Below, one piece after another: positions 44,335-54,504 of a stretch of 64,000 nucleotides of DNA (positions are counted from its first letter, which is position 1; each line of letters begins with the position of its first letter). A program made the position numbers and the translations under genes. A model generated the notes under the pieces. It did no database searches. It had not been told where the DNA came from and saw nothing but the letters and a program-made list of their open reading frames with translations. Source of the DNA: Chinchilla lanigera (Eukaryota > Chordata > Mammalia > Rodentia > Chinchillidae); contig NW_004955469.1 in NCBI RefSeq assembly GCF_000276665.1, positions 11,843,112 through 11,907,111 of the forward strand. Direction: 5' to 3'.

Positions 44335-44690
44335 CTTTGAGGTAACAAATATTTATTGAGTGTCTACTATGCACTAAACACTAGTCTAGCCTCTGGGAGT
44401 ACGTTCTTGTGCTGCTTACATTCACAACTAATTTGTTCTGTCTGGGTAAGGGCCAACTCAAGTACCTCCTATAGGATAATTTCCCAAATGTCCCCTCCTC
44501 GTCCACCCGCATCACCTACCACCAACACCCACTAGCTACTAAATGTTTCTCTTTGCCCAATAGTGTCCTGTGCTCTTGCACACTATCTTGCCCATTCCTG
44601 TAGATAGCACTTTTTTAAATGTAGACCATGTCTTTCAATTTCATCCATAGAGGAGCAGTGAGTCATAATAGCTAGTATGGCCTGAGTGCT
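44335..44690 (+). mobile_element. L2-class fragments
   Basis: AACAAATATTTATTGAGTGT, CTACTATGCACTAAACACTA at the left; TGTAGACCATGTCTTTCAAT near 44621 fits an L2 3' end. The two pieces may have opposite origins. Confidence 0.55.
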
Positions 44691-44725
44691 TAGTATGTGG
44701 TTGCTCTGTTCTCTGTACATGTTTA
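44575..44725 (+). repeat. local duplication, copy 1
   Basis: Shares the ordered words TTGCCCATTCCTG, GATAGC, TGTAGACCATGTCTTTCAAT, GAGCAGTGAGTCATAATAGC, TAGTATG and TGCTCTGTTCT with 46436-46590. The shared length is about 150 bp. Confidence 0.78.
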
Positions 44726-44845
44726 ATGCTCACAAAAGTCACATGAAGCAGCCATTACTATTGAGCTTAAGAAACCAATCACAGAGTGGTAAAGGAACTT
44801 ACACAAGGTCCAGAGCTGGGGTAGGGAGTACAGGCTTCCCCCTCT
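44690..44845 (-). mobile_element. MIR-class fragment, antisense
   Basis: TTTAATGCTCACAAAAGTCA, GAGCTTAAGAAACCAATCAC, AGAGTGGTAAAGGAACTTAC, ACAAGGTCCAGAGCTGGGGT. Confidence 0.65.
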
Positions 44846-44849
44846 CGCT

Positions 44850-46085
44850 TACCTCACTCTACAGTCTCACAGTCAGGAGACACTGTAGGTTCCTGAGAGC
44901 TGAAGAAATGCAAGAATGGACAGGGGAAGGAAGAGAGCCACTCACTTTGGCAAATTACAGGTTAAGAAGACTTTTTTATTAGATGCCTTAGAGTTGCAAT
45001 GAGACTGAGAGAATATAGAGAAATTCCCTATCAAGACTTCTGCATCTATTCTTATTTCCTTTATTTCACCCCTCCTTAAACTTAAGCTACCTGGGAATTA
45101 TCCACTCAATTAGAACATGCTTTAATTACTAGCATTGTTCAAGCTGGTTTGCATTGATTCGAACCCCAAAAGACAACCTCATGAATGAAGTAAGGGACTG
45201 GAGACTTTGGGATTCCAGCCTCCCCCCCGGTAGGTAAATTTTGATCCTCAAGGTGTGGAATAATTCCAGGAGGCAGTATGAAGACGTGCTTTCCATGCTG
45301 AATTGAGCCCCAGGGATCATCTGATCCACAGCATTGAACTCGGAGGATGTAATGGAGAGCTCTTCACAGAGTTATGTGGAGCCGGCAAGGGAGGACAGGG
45401 TCAGGAAGCCTGCGCAGGATCCAAAGGTAATAAACATGGCCTCATTACTTTGCTATTCAGAATTTTGTATAGAACTTCCGGGGAAGCCTGGTAGATTAAG
45501 TCACGCATTTATCCCTACTTCCTTCCACAACTGTAGTAAAAGCGTTTTCCTAAGTGTGAATTTAGAAGGACAAAGAGAAATGAGAAAATGACAGCAGACA
45601 AAAGGCATCCATCAGCAATGCCTTGGACGATGGGAGTGAAACCCACTGTTACCAGGTTTTGGATTGCTGGAGTCTCCTTCTAGAGGTGGTTTTTTCCTCT
45701 ACAATAAAAAATAGAAGGAAACATGCAAAAACGGCAGCAAAGTTGCACGTTTATGTGAAAAGTGAAGGGTAAGCAAGAAACTGGCTCTGCAGGGAGAGTT
45801 TGGGCCAAGTGAAAGAGAGGAAAAAATAAAAATAAAAGTACACCCTGGGGGTGGGGGACACACGGAGGGCTACTGTTTAGAAAGCCATGACAGTGGGAGT
45901 AGTCTCCTTTTATTCCACCCACTGTCTCAGGAAACCACGAGAATTTGCACATACCAGGCGTGGAAAGGTGATTCAGGGATCCAGCCACGCCTCCTTTCCC
46001 AGCCAGTCTAAGCCACGCCCTATGTCACAACCAGGAAAAGGAAAGTCATCAAAAAGCAAAGTAAATTGTACTTCAGAAGGACAGG
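44850..46085. other. no gene recognised; contains an exon-like but unsupported stretch
   Basis: Around 45330-45430 a run of open sequence ends in CAAAGGTAATAAAC, a passable splice-donor context. No acceptor or homologous protein can be named, so this stays a note. GGGTG/CACGCC words cluster at 45985-46020. Confidence 0.3.
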
Positions 46086-46087
46086 AA

Positions 46088-46175
46088 GGGGCGGACGATA
46101 TACCTTAGCGGCACAGGCACCTGCTTGGCAAGCACAAGGTCCTGAGTTCGATTCCTGGTACCTAAAAAATAAAAA
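46088..46175 (+). mobile_element. ID SINE, older copy
   Basis: GGGGCGGACGATATACCTTA start is diverged at the A box; GCGGCACAGGCACCTGCTTG and the B box GAGTTCGATTCC are clear, followed by an A-rich tail. Confidence 0.85.
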
Positions 46176-46435
46176 TTAAAAACCATGGGAAGGCTCTGAA
46201 TCACTAGCTGGGGCAAGGGATGGGGCTGAAAAGTGAGAGGACCAAGGGTAATGCGGAGCCTCACCTTCAGGTGACCCAGTGACTATGTTTCCCTACTTTA
46301 GAGAAGACTGGAGATTTCGCCATTGCTGCGATAAAATCACAGGGGATCTCAAGCACCCTAGACTTATCAGAAAACAACATGAAGTGAAATTCCCCACAGG
46401 GAAAAGGAAGCCTATACAGATATTTTGCATGTCTT

Positions 46436-46590
46436 TCTTTACACCATCTTGTCCATTCCTGCTGATAGCGTGTTCTTCAGTGTAGACCATGTCTTTCAAT
46501 TTTATCTGCAGAGAAGCACTGAGCCGTAATAGCTAGTATGTTTTGAGTGTGCAATATGAGGCTGCTCTGTTCTGAGTGCTCTTTCACACA
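46436..46590 (+). repeat. local duplication, copy 2
   Basis: Counterpart of 44575-44725, about 1.86 kb downstream in the same orientation: CTTGTCCATTCCTG, GATAGC, TGTAGACCATGTCTTTCAAT, TGAGCCGTAATAGC, TAGTATG, TGCTCTGTTCT. Confidence 0.78.
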
Positions 46591-46937
46591 TTATTACAAT
46601 ATCTGGTGTTTTCACACTATTATAATGTGCATGTTTCTAAAATTTCATTTTCTAACTGTTTTTAGTTGTTGACTCCTGACTATTGATCTAGTGACCTTAC
46701 CAAATTTATCCAATAATTCAAATCCTACATCTGTGAAATCTTTCAAACCTGTATACACAGTAACACCATCTGCAAATAAAGAGTTTCATTTTTTCTTTTC
46801 TAATCATTTTGCTTTTTACTTCTTATTCTTCTTCTTGAGTTAGTTCCCTGGCTAGAATTTCCAACAAGATGTAAAAGAAAAATGGTATTGGCCAGCATTA
46901 TTATCTCCTTCCTGATCTTACCAAGCAAATGTCCATG

Positions 46938-47125
46938 CTGGCTGCAGAAGGCATGCTTGTAACCTCACCTACCCAGGAGGTTTAGGCAGGAGGATCACAA
47001 GTTCAAGTGCAGCCTAGGAATTTAGTGACTTAGTGAGACCCTATCTTAAGGGAAAAAATAAAAAATGGATGGGGTTGTAGTTCAGTGTAAAGGTGCTGGG
47101 TTCAATCCCCAGTTCCACAAGCAGG
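46938..47125 (+). mobile_element. B1-ID dimeric SINE, complete
   Basis: 7SL-derived unit (GGCATGCTTGTAACCTCACC, GGCAGGAGGATCACAAGTTC, AGTGAGACCCTATCTTAAGG), A-rich linker, then the ID-like unit (GGATGGGGTTGTAGTTCAGT, GGGTTCAATCCCCAGTTCC) and a purine-rich tail extending to about 47185. Confidence 0.88.
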
Positions 47126-47271
47126 AGGAAGAGAGGGTAAGGAGGAAGAGGAGGAGAAACAGGGAAAGGGAGGAGAGAAATAGAAGAATTCCAAAATTTT
47201 GCCATTAATTGTGTTTACTGTATATTTACTATTATTTTTTGTAAATTCCTGTTATCAGAGTAAGAAAGTTA

Positions 47272-47440
47272 TGGCCAGCGTGGTGGCACACACCTGTAAT
47301 CCCAGCACGTGGGAGACAGGCAAGAGGATCACCATGAGTTCGAGGCCAGCCTAGCTACACAGTGAATTCAAGGAAAGCCTGAACTACATAGCAAGACCCT
47401 GTCCCCCACCAAAAAAAAAAAAGAAAAGAAAAAGAAAGAT
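47272..47440 (+). mobile_element. B1 SINE
   Basis: ATGGCCAGCGTGGTGGCACA, TGTAATCCCAGCACGTGGGA, GAGTTCGAGGCCAGCCTAGC, the duplicated TTCAAGGAAAGCCTGAACTA and a long A-rich tail. Confidence 0.93.
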
Positions 47441-47759
47441 TTTCTCTTATTCCCAGTTAGCTAAGAAAGCTTTAAAAAATCATGACCAAGAGTTCAATTC
47501 CATCAAATGGTTTACTTCATCTATCAAACTGATGATATCAATTTCTTCCATTATTGTGTTAATTTGGTAGATTGCATTGACCAATTTTTTAAATGTTAAG
47601 CACACCTTGATTTCCTATATAAATCTAGCTTGGTCATGATCTATTATCTTTGCTATATATTGCCAGATCAGTTGGCTAATATATTGTTGAGATTTTATAT
47701 CATTATCTAAGGAAAAGCTTTAAGTACAGTTTTTTTTTCCTTGAACAGTCCTTAATAAA

Positions 47760-47867
47760 TTTGGATGAGTCACTCAACACTTCTGAGTTTCTCTTTCATA
47801 ATCTGTAAAATAGAGATAATTTACAATAACATATAGGGTTGCTTGGAGAATTAAATGAGACTAGAGA
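47760..47867 (+). mobile_element. MIR SINE, left part, split by a B1
   Basis: GGATGAGTCACTCAACACTT, TCTTTCATAATCTGTAAAAT, TAGGGTTGCTTGGAGAATTA. Continues at 48035. Confidence 0.8.
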
Positions 47868-48034
47868 GCCAGGTGTGGTGGTGCACACCTGTAATCCCAG
47901 CACTCGGGAGGCTGAAGCAGGAGGATTGTTGTGAGTACGAGGCCAGCGTGGGCTACAAAATGAGCACAAGGCCAACCTGAACTGCACAGTGAGACCCTGT
48001 CTCAAAAAGACAAAAAAATAAATAAATAAAAAAT
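47868..48034 (+). mobile_element. B1 SINE inserted in a MIR, with target-site duplication
   Basis: GCCAGGTGTGGTGGTGCACA start, the rodent internal duplication and CCCTGTCTCAAAAAGAC end. The TSD is AAATGAGACTAGAGA (47853-47867) and AAATGAGAATAGATA (48035-48049), two mismatches. Confidence 0.93.
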
Positions 48035-48115
48035 AAATGAGAATAGATATGTGAAATCACTTACCACATCTTAGCACAGAGTAGGTACTCAACAAATACT
48101 TATTGAAGCACTAAG
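48035..48115 (+). mobile_element. MIR SINE, right part
   Basis: GTGAAATCACTTACCACATC, TTAGCACAGAGTAGGTACTC, AACAAATACTTATTGAAGC complete the MIR. Confidence 0.82.
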
Positions 48116-48151
48116 CAAACTCTGTCACTGATCTATTAAAACTTCAAAATA

Positions 48152-48248
48152 GGGGCTGGGGATTTAGCTCAGCGGCAAAGCGCCTGCCTGGCAAGCACAA
48201 GGTCGTGAGTTCGGTTCCCGGAACCGGAGAAAACCAAAAAAAAAAAAA
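48152..48248 (+). mobile_element. ID SINE, young subfamily, perfect target-site duplication
   Basis: GGGGCTGGGGATTTAGCTCA start, GAGTTCGGTTCCCGGAACCG end. The TSD AAAACTTCAAAATA (48138-48151; 48249-48262) is perfect. Confidence 0.95.
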
Positions 48249-48559
48249 AAAACTTCAAAATAAAATGTACACAAAACAATCCAAGAATAAATTAACAGAA
48301 ATAATAAAGGCTTCATTTCTAAAATCAATAAGGATTTGACACACAACAATCTAATTCATGGAGTCCTGGATGTGTTCAGATCTTACTTAGCATCTAGGGC
48401 CCAGGGAAGGCAAACTCCCAACCAGGACGAACAGGACAGAGGGACTAAGACCATCCAGAGCATACCCACCCTCGCTCCTCAGCAGTAGCTTCTAATTCTA
48501 CCATCTCTGTAAAACACTGATAAGAAGCAGCCTGAACTGGCATCCCGGAGATGTCCTTT

Positions 48560-48740
48560 ATTATTTCTATGACCTTACATAAACCATCTGCCCTTTTGGG
48601 GCTGCAATTTCCTCATCTGTCAAAAAAAGCAACCCTTATCCCCACCCTGCCTCTTTCTCATTATGATAAGAATGAAATGGAAAGATGTTTAGAAAGTTAA
48701 AACCTGCTACATGCAGATATAAGGCATGTAGTATTAGTAC
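48560..48740 (+). mobile_element. MIR SINE
   Basis: ATGACCTTACATAAACCATC, CTGCAATTTCCTCATCTGTC, TAAGAATGAAATGGAAAG. Confidence 0.72.
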
Positions 48741-48794
48741 AGTGTTGTAGTATTATTATTATCGTTATGGTTAGCAACATCTTAGATGCTTTCT

Positions 48795-48960
48795 ATTGAA
48801 TATACCAGTTAATACTTAAGTAAGCAAGTAAGGTAGGAATAGATCTAAGGCACAGAACAGTTAAGCAAATCATCCAAGGTCCTACAGCAGAAAAGTGGTC
48901 CGATAGGATCTGAATCCAGACAGCCTGTGCACTCAACCTCCTGGTTAGACAGTAAGAAAA
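48795..48960 (-). mobile_element. MIR SINE, antisense
   Basis: AAGGCACAGAACAGTTAAGC, AAATCATCCAAGGTCCTACA, GGATCTGAATCCAGACAGCC. Confidence 0.8.
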
Positions 48961-48964
48961 ATGC

Positions 48965-50130
48965 TGCTCTTCCACGCAAAACCAAATCTTCCGTATTTTA
49001 TGTTGTGATAAGATTAATAGCATGGTATTAAGATTCAACATCATTTAACACAAGGACATCTATTAAAGGGAGGAAAAAACCATTTGCTGTATGACTATCC
49101 CTTTTCTCTACTGAGAATCATTTCTTTTCTCTTTCATTAAAAAAAAAACACTGTCACAGGAAATGTTTCATCCCATAAAGCTCCAGCTAATCAAAAGTTT
49201 CCTTGGCCAACTGCCCCAGCTGTGCAACTGGAAGACATTAAGACTTCAGGGAACTCACAGTTCTCCTGTTAATCTAATATTAAATTGTTCTAACATTTCA
49301 TTGACTCACAGATCGCTCTCCAACCTATAGTAGCTTCCGCCTCTGGATGTTCTTTGTCAGGTCTCTCTTGTCTCATTGTAGACTCTGCAAATAGCCATAG
49401 GCTTTCTCAGACACATTGTCTCTAAACACACATGATGTTGGGAACTCTGTGCAAGGTCTCAGTTGAGAGACAGGAGCTGGAATAGGAAGACTGCCAGCCC
49501 CTCAGTCAGGGTGAGTCCCTCAGGCTCACTAAGCCTCAGCATCTGCATTGGTTAAATGGGATCCATCAGATTGATGCCACCCACCCACCCACCCACCCCC
49601 CGGCTGGTGTATAGGTAGAAAAGACAACATTTGGGAAACTATTGTGCAAAGTGCAAGACCTAGTTCTGAGCAAGACACAACCATCACAGCCTGTCCAGTT
49701 ATGGGATGTGAAAACAGGATGGTCCAAAGCTCAAGAGTCTGCATCTTTCATGCACAAATCTGCAAAGCTGTGCTTCATCTCACTCATTGTGTTCTTTCCT
49801 GTCATTTAGGATCTCTTTTGGTCACCTAAAACAGTTTTTGACTTTTTGATTATAAAACCCACAAGCTGTCTTCCTCCCCTCAGTGAGGCACTTTCACAGC
49901 TGAAGCTGGAAAGCCAGATATTTGAACTCATCCTCCCATATCCTCATCTGTCAAGGATTCTCCCCCATGGCTCCCACACTACCTCTTCTCCTTTCTCAAT
50001 AGGTAGACATGTTGATGACTGAGGCCAGATAAAACGGGGCATTTGTTTTCCACACCAAGTCTTCGTAACCTTTAGTCCTGCCTCCTCAAGAAGTTTCAGA
50101 TCTCTCCTTCCATCCTCTCTTGATTATTCA
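48965..50130. other. no gene recognised
   Basis: Unique-looking sequence with a weak MIR-like piece near 49500-49565 (CTAAGCCTCAGCATCTGC) and a CCCA repeat. Nothing coding is supported. Confidence 0.4.
49576..49602 (+). repeat. (CCCA)n microsatellite
   Basis: Five to six CCCA units followed by a C run. Confidence 0.95.
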
Positions 50131-50134
50131 GGGG

Positions 50135-50250
50135 ACATTTACTAGATGCTTCCTACATGCCTGGCCCTGTGCTGGGTGTAAGAATGCAACGTCTAACAAA
50201 CTGCTCAAAGAACACAGAGCCCAGTGGGAAAGACAGCTTGCCAGCTCCAG
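50135..50250. mobile_element. L2-class fragment
   Basis: CATTTACTAGATGCTTCCTA, CATGCCTGGCCCTGTGCTGG, GTGGGAAAGACAG. Confidence 0.65.
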
Positions 50251-50582
50251 AAATCAACTCCACAGATGGGTACAACTGGAAAAGATGGGTGATAAATGCC
50301 ATGATGGAGGCCACTCCTGGGAGGAACAGCTAACCCAGCTTGGGGCTGTGGCCACGGACTCTTTGCTCAGAGTCACTTGCATTGGCCCTTGAAGAATGAG
50401 TAAAGTCAGGTAGATGAAGGAAGAAGAGAAACTTCCTAAGTGGTGGGAACAGTAGGTAGAAAGACTTAGAGGTAGAGTTAGCACGCCTAATGGCAAAGTC
50501 ACAATGGATGGCTGAATGTTTCTCTACTGAGAAAGTTCTGAAAGGTAAGATACACATATATAGGCAGAAATAAATGAAATCA

Positions 50583-50744
50583 AGCTGGGCATGGTGGTGC
50601 ACGCCTGTAATCCCAGCACTTGGGAGGCTGAGGCAGGAGGATCATTGCAAGTTCAAGACCAGCCTGGGCTACAAAGTGAGCTCAAGGCAGGCTTGAACTT
50701 TATAGCAGGATCCTATCTCAAAAAGACCAAAAAAAGAAAAATAA
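50583..50744 (+). mobile_element. B1 SINE, perfect target-site duplication
   Basis: AGCTGGGCATGGTGGTGCAC start, AAGTTCAAGACCAGCCTGGG, the internal duplication CTCAAGGCAGGCTTGAACTT. The TSD AGAAATAAATGAAATCA (50566-50582; 50745-50761) is perfect over 17 bp. Confidence 0.96.
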
Positions 50745-50762
50745 AGAAATAAATGAAATCAT

Positions 50763-50945
50763 AAGCCTAGTGTGCTGGTATATGGCTGTAACCCTGGCTA
50801 CTCAGAAGACTAAGGCAGGAGGATTGAAGGTTTAAGACCAGCTTTGGCAACATCGTCAGATTCTGACTCAAAATAAAATTAAAAGGGCTGAGGAAGTAGC
50901 TTAGTGGTTCAATGCCCTTGGGCTCAATCACCAGTACAAAAAGAA
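50763..50945 (+). mobile_element. B1-ID dimeric SINE, older
   Basis: 7SL-like unit (GGCTGTAACCCTGGCTACTC, AAGACTAAGGCAGGAGGATT), then the ID-like unit (GGGCTGAGGAAGTAGCTTAG, GGGCTCAATCACCAGTAC). The younger B1 inserted right beside its 5' edge. Confidence 0.85.
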
Positions 50946-50994
50946 AAAAGGAAAAGGAAAAGAAGAAAGGAGGGGAGAAAGGAGGGAGGGAACT

Positions 50995-51348
50995 GTCTTG
51001 GTTACTTTTCTCTCATTGCTGGGACAAAATACCTGACACCCAAAATTAAGGAAGGAAAGGTTTATTTCACTTACAGTTTGTGGAGGTTTCAGTCCATACT
51101 TGGCAGATTACAAGGCAGACTGGCACATGGCAGAGAGCTACAGCTCATGGTGGCAGAACACAGCAAAGCAACAAGCACACACACAAGGGAGGAAATGGGC
51201 AGAAGCACCCTCTTCCTCTCCCTTACATATGCAAACTATCCACCCCAGGGAGGGTGTAGCTCTCACACCCATAATCAATCAAACTCTAAAAGCCTGCCCC
51301 ATGGCCACATGAGGCTTTGGGGGGACACCCAGACACAAACCATAACAG
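50995..51348 (-). mobile_element. ERVL-MaLR solo LTR, antisense
   Basis: TGTCTTGGTTACTTTTCTCT to ACACAAACCATAACAG. GGAAGGAAAGGTTTATTTCA and AGTCCATACTTGGCAGATTA lie inside; CATGAGGCTTTGGGGGGACA near the end mirrors the sense LTR start at 2988. Confidence 0.85.
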
Positions 51349-51349
51349 G

Positions 51350-52088
51350 AACGAAGGACAGAAGGAAGGGAAATCAGGAAGGAGTCATTTCCTAAGCTAA
51401 GAGGCCATGGAGAAACACGGAAGAGGGGAGTGGTAGGATCAGACTTGTGTTTAGAAGGGCACACTGATGTGAGAAGAGCAGAGTGAAGAAGTTTTGACTG
51501 GAGACCCAGTAAGAGCGACAAGAAGTGAAGAAAACCTCAATTGGATCAGCAGTCTTAAGAACGGAGGATAGACTCAGATATAGAAGAGAAATCCTTCCTG
51601 ACTAACCGCACACTGAGAGGCAGTCGGTAGCAATGGCGAATGAAATGAAGGATGACACCCAGCTTTCTGGCTCTGACACTGGAATGAATGGAGGTACTAT
51701 TGCATGAGAAGCCTGGAGATTGCCTTCCACACATCCAAAGTGGTTACTGGTTCATATGAAAAAGGCAAGGACAAGAGACAAGATGTGCCATGAATTGCCA
51801 TTTTCACGAAGTTCCAGAAAAAGGCAAAAACAACATAGTGACAGAAAACAGACTTGGTTGGATCAGGATCAGCACTAAGGATCAGGCAGAGGCCCAAAGG
51901 CAAAGAAGTAAGAGAAAATGTTAAGGTAAAGAAACACAGAACCAAAGCTAAGCGTTGTAGTTTGGGGTTTTGTGAGGAAAACAATATAATACAGGACTCA
52001 TATTTTATAAGATTATTTATACTAGTCACCCAAAGAATCATATACAAAAGATAGTGCAGAAAATCTGTCCATACACTAAAGACCAAAG
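51350..52088. other. no gene recognised
   Basis: Unique-looking, purine-rich sequence. The 129-codon minus frame at 51697-52086 has hydrophobic runs but no identifiable domain, promoter or splice support. Confidence 0.4.
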
Positions 52089-52090
52089 AA

Positions 52091-52216
52091 TCCAGCTGAG
52101 GGCCTGGATCCCATGAGAATGTTCTGCATGAGTCCAGCTAAAGACCCAGAGCCCATAACAATGCCCCCCACAAGTCCAGCTGAAGGTCTAGAGCCCATGA
52201 CAACGTGTCATGCAGG
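52091..52216 (+). repeat. three 42-bp tandem repeats
   Basis: Units start at 52091, 52133 and 52175, each with TCCAGCT(G/A)A, then AGAGCCCAT or GGATCCCAT, then AACAATG- or GAGAATG-like ends. 42 bp is a whole number of codons (14). Confidence 0.8.
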
Positions 52217-52356
52217 CCTGTTTCATGGATCTGCACTGGGAAGGCCCAAAGGTCAGTGGTGGAAGCTAGAAAGTCTGTGCCAGCGGGATGAGGGATCTGT
52301 GCTAGCAGGCTGAGGGATCTGCACTGGAGCCAGGAAGCAATACTCAAAATAAGAAT

Positions 52357-52760
52357 GAGAGCTCTCCCAAAAAGTACTACAGCCATCGTCAGCAACAGTG
52401 AGGTCCCAAGGCCCTTCAGTGATGAGGAAAGCCGAGTTCCCATCAAGAAAGCCAACACAACAAGCTTTTCCAGGAGACTGAGCAGTGTACCATCTTCCCC
52501 TCCGGAGCCAGGAAGCTCAAATTGAGGACCAATTGAGGAGCTCAAATTGAGGACCAGAGTTCCCCCAAAGTGAACTGAAGCCATTCTTAGTGACAAAGTC
52601 CCAAGCTTCTTGGACGATGAGAACAGCCAAGTTCATCAGGAAAGCCAGCATGACAAGCTCCTCCAAGAGAACCAACAGCTCCTTACAGCTTCTAACAGCA
52701 CCCAACAGCTTCTACCAGCTCCCAACAGCCTCTCCACTTCTTCCTCTCCAGTTCTGCCTC
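52357..52760 (+). repeat. 198-bp tandem duplication with a repetitive tail
   Basis: GAGCTCTCCCAA (52359) and GAGTTCCCCCAA (52557) begin two units sharing, in order, CAGCCAT or AAGCCAT, AAGTCCCAAG or GAGGTCCCAAGG, GATGAG, AGCC, AGTTC, AAGAAAGCCA or AGGAAAGCCA and ACAAGC. Inside, AGCTCAAATTGAGGACC is itself repeated (52513 and 52539). The right end is a run of CAACAGC words (52672-52730). 198 bp is 66 codons, but stops occur on both strands. Confidence 0.75.
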
Positions 52761-52927
52761 TTATGCTGCTGGTAACAATCCTCAGATGGGCCTCCCACAC
52801 CCAGCCTCATGTGGTTTAGTTCAGCTGGGTGTTACAAGTTGACCACCAGTTGTCAGTCTACCACACTAAGACATGGAGAAGAAATTTTAGCGTGAGAGAG
52901 ACAGAGTACACCTTCCTAAGGCCAGTG

Positions 52928-53330
52928 TGTTAGCCAGTGTTCTACTGCAGAACAGAAGCAATAGAGGATATACATTTTTAAGAAGGGATTTATTAGATGG
53001 GCTCCTGTGATCAGAGTTGCATAGTCCCACAGTGGCCATCTTTACCCTGGAAAGGCTGGAAAATCAGAAGCTGCTCAGTCCAAGAAGCTGGAAGCCTCAG
53101 AACAAGAGGGATCAAAGATACAGCACCAGTCTGAGGCAGAAGGTCTGGAAGGCCCCTGGAGAGAGTCAAAGGCTGAAGATTACGGCACCTATCAAGAAGG
53201 GAGGGCATGGCTGGGTGAGCTTTTCCCTTGTGCTTTTTTGTTCCATGGGGCCCTCCAGCCCATTGGCTAGTGCCACCAGATTCAGAGTAAAATGCCAAAC
53301 GTGAATGTCCACTGGCTTTGTCAAGCTGGA
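52928..53330 (-). mobile_element. LTR-like element, probably MaLR/ERVL, uncertain
   Basis: GTGTTAGCCAGTGTTCTACT, AAGAAGGGATTTATTAGATG and CCCACAGTGGCCATCTTTAC follow the shape of an antisense ERVL LTR. Two opposite 95-codon frames (53011-53298, 53017-53304) cover it and neither is a gene. Confidence 0.4.
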
Positions 53331-53423
53331 AGAATATGGTGGGGTAAAGTCAGAGATTTTTCTCCCTTATTGTGCTATTGTAAAAGCCAAGTTATGCTGA
53401 GGCAGGGTCCCCAAACCTTTTTT

Positions 53424-53541
53424 AATTTTTATTTTGAGACAGGGTCTCACTAAATTGCACTGGCTGGGCTCAAACTGTGATCCTCCTGCTTCAGCCTCGC
53501 TGAGTGCTGGGATTACAGGCATGCATTGCTATGCCAAGCTA
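53424..53541 (-). mobile_element. B1 SINE, antisense
   Basis: TTTTGAGACAGGGTCTCACT, GGCTCAAACTGTGATCCTCC, CTGCTTCAGCCTCGCTGAGT, GGGATTACAGGCATGCATTG. Confidence 0.9.
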
Positions 53542-53544
53542 AAA

Positions 53545-54160
53545 CTTTTTTAACCAGTAACAAATTTGGAGAAGGACACAGTAGGGGAACTGTCATGACC
53601 AATCCAAAATCTGCTGACCTCCACAAATTTACTCTCATCTTGAAGTTAAATTTATGAATACTTTGGTTATTTCTGATCAAATGTTTGGTAGGTGAAAAAT
53701 AAACTAGAATTGTAGGAACAATCCAAACTGGAAAACAAAGGCCTCGATGGATGGTGGGTGATGCCCCCAAGCACTGTTTCCAAGAATTTTTAAGATGTAG
53801 AAAACACACTGGGAGTACGAGCCAGGCTCACTGCAGAGAACCAAGTCTGAGTCCGAGAGGAAAGGGACAAGATAGGAAATAACACATCATTTTAAAGCCA
53901 AGAGAGACACCCAGTGGTCATAGAAATCATTCTGAGTTCTCAGCAACCCCTTTTCTGCCTAGGGCACAGAATGGTGACCCCTAGCATCCTGCAGCCAGTG
54001 CCACTGTCCAGCTTCCTGGGTTGCGAGGACCAGCCAGGCTAAGCGGGAGATGGAGGTGGCCACAGGAGAGCAGGCTGCACCCTGTGACGTAGTAGCTAGC
54101 TGCTCCTTTCCCACAGTGCAACCTGTACAGAGTTCCACGGCTCTTCCGCACTTCCGTATT
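53545..54160. other. no gene recognised
   Basis: Unique-looking; 54070-54170 has a few promoter-like words (TGTGACGTAG, CTCTTCCGCACTTCCG). Confidence 0.4.
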
Positions 54161-54165
54161 CGCTC
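54085..54165. promoter_or_regulatory. cluster of CRE-like and ETS-like words
   Basis: GTGACGTAG at 54083-54091 resembles a CRE core. Two CTTCCG words (54146 and 54154) in one 16-bp stretch resemble ETS sites. There is no CpG island and no transcript evidence. Confidence 0.25.
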
Positions 54166-54260
54166 CCTCTCATGGCCCTCACTACAACTCTATGAGGCAA
54201 GCCATCTCCAGTCCTACTTACGGGAAGCAGACTGAGGCGCAGAGTGGAGCGACTGCTCTA
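54165..54260 (-). mobile_element. MIR fragment, antisense
   Basis: CTCACTACAACTCTATGAGG, TCCAGTCCTACTTACGGGAA, GCAGACTGAGGCGCAGAGTG. Confidence 0.65.
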
Positions 54261-54384
54261 TAAACCTAGGGGTCCCGTTCCAGGTCAAGGGCACTCTCCA
54301 TCACAGCATATCACCAGGATTGAGCTGCAGTGGATACCTGGAGTCCTCTGTGTCCGGGGCCCTGGACATGACCCAGTTTCAGCA

Positions 54385-54500
54385 ATCAAGTATTTCTTGA
54401 TCACCCACTATGTGCCACACACTGTACGGACACAAAACAACAGAGAGCCCTGTCTGCCTGATGAAGTTTTAATCTATCCAGGGCGGTGGGCACGTGAGTT
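54385..54500. mobile_element. L2-class fragment
   Basis: CAAGTATTTCTTGATCACCC, ACTATGTGCCACACACTGTA, GAGCCCTGTCTGCCTGATGA. Confidence 0.65.
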
Positions 54501-54504
54501 AGAT

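Larger units (their letters stand above)
46591..47720 (-). mobile_element. old L1, ORF2 reverse-transcriptase region, antisense, broken by SINEs
   Basis: Pieces at 46591-46935, 47126-47271 and 47441-47720 have antisense ORF2 landmarks: CCATCTGCAAATAAAGAG, AGTTAGTTCCCTGGCTAGAA, CATTGACCAATTTTTTAAAT, GCTTGGTCATGATCTATTAT and CTAATATATTGTTGAGATTT. Heavily mutated. Confidence 0.78.

Noticed and set aside
45330..45435. Possible exon ending in a GT splice-donor-like word
   Set aside because: No acceptor, homology or open-frame continuity supports it.
52091..52216. Regular repeats that might look like a CRISPR array
   Set aside because: The units are directly adjacent, with no unique spacers, and the genome is mammalian.
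52138..52596. 152-codon minus-strand open frame rich in Leu
   Set aside because: It is a reading of the tandem repeat block; the repetitive Leu-rich translation reflects the DNA repeats, not a known protein.
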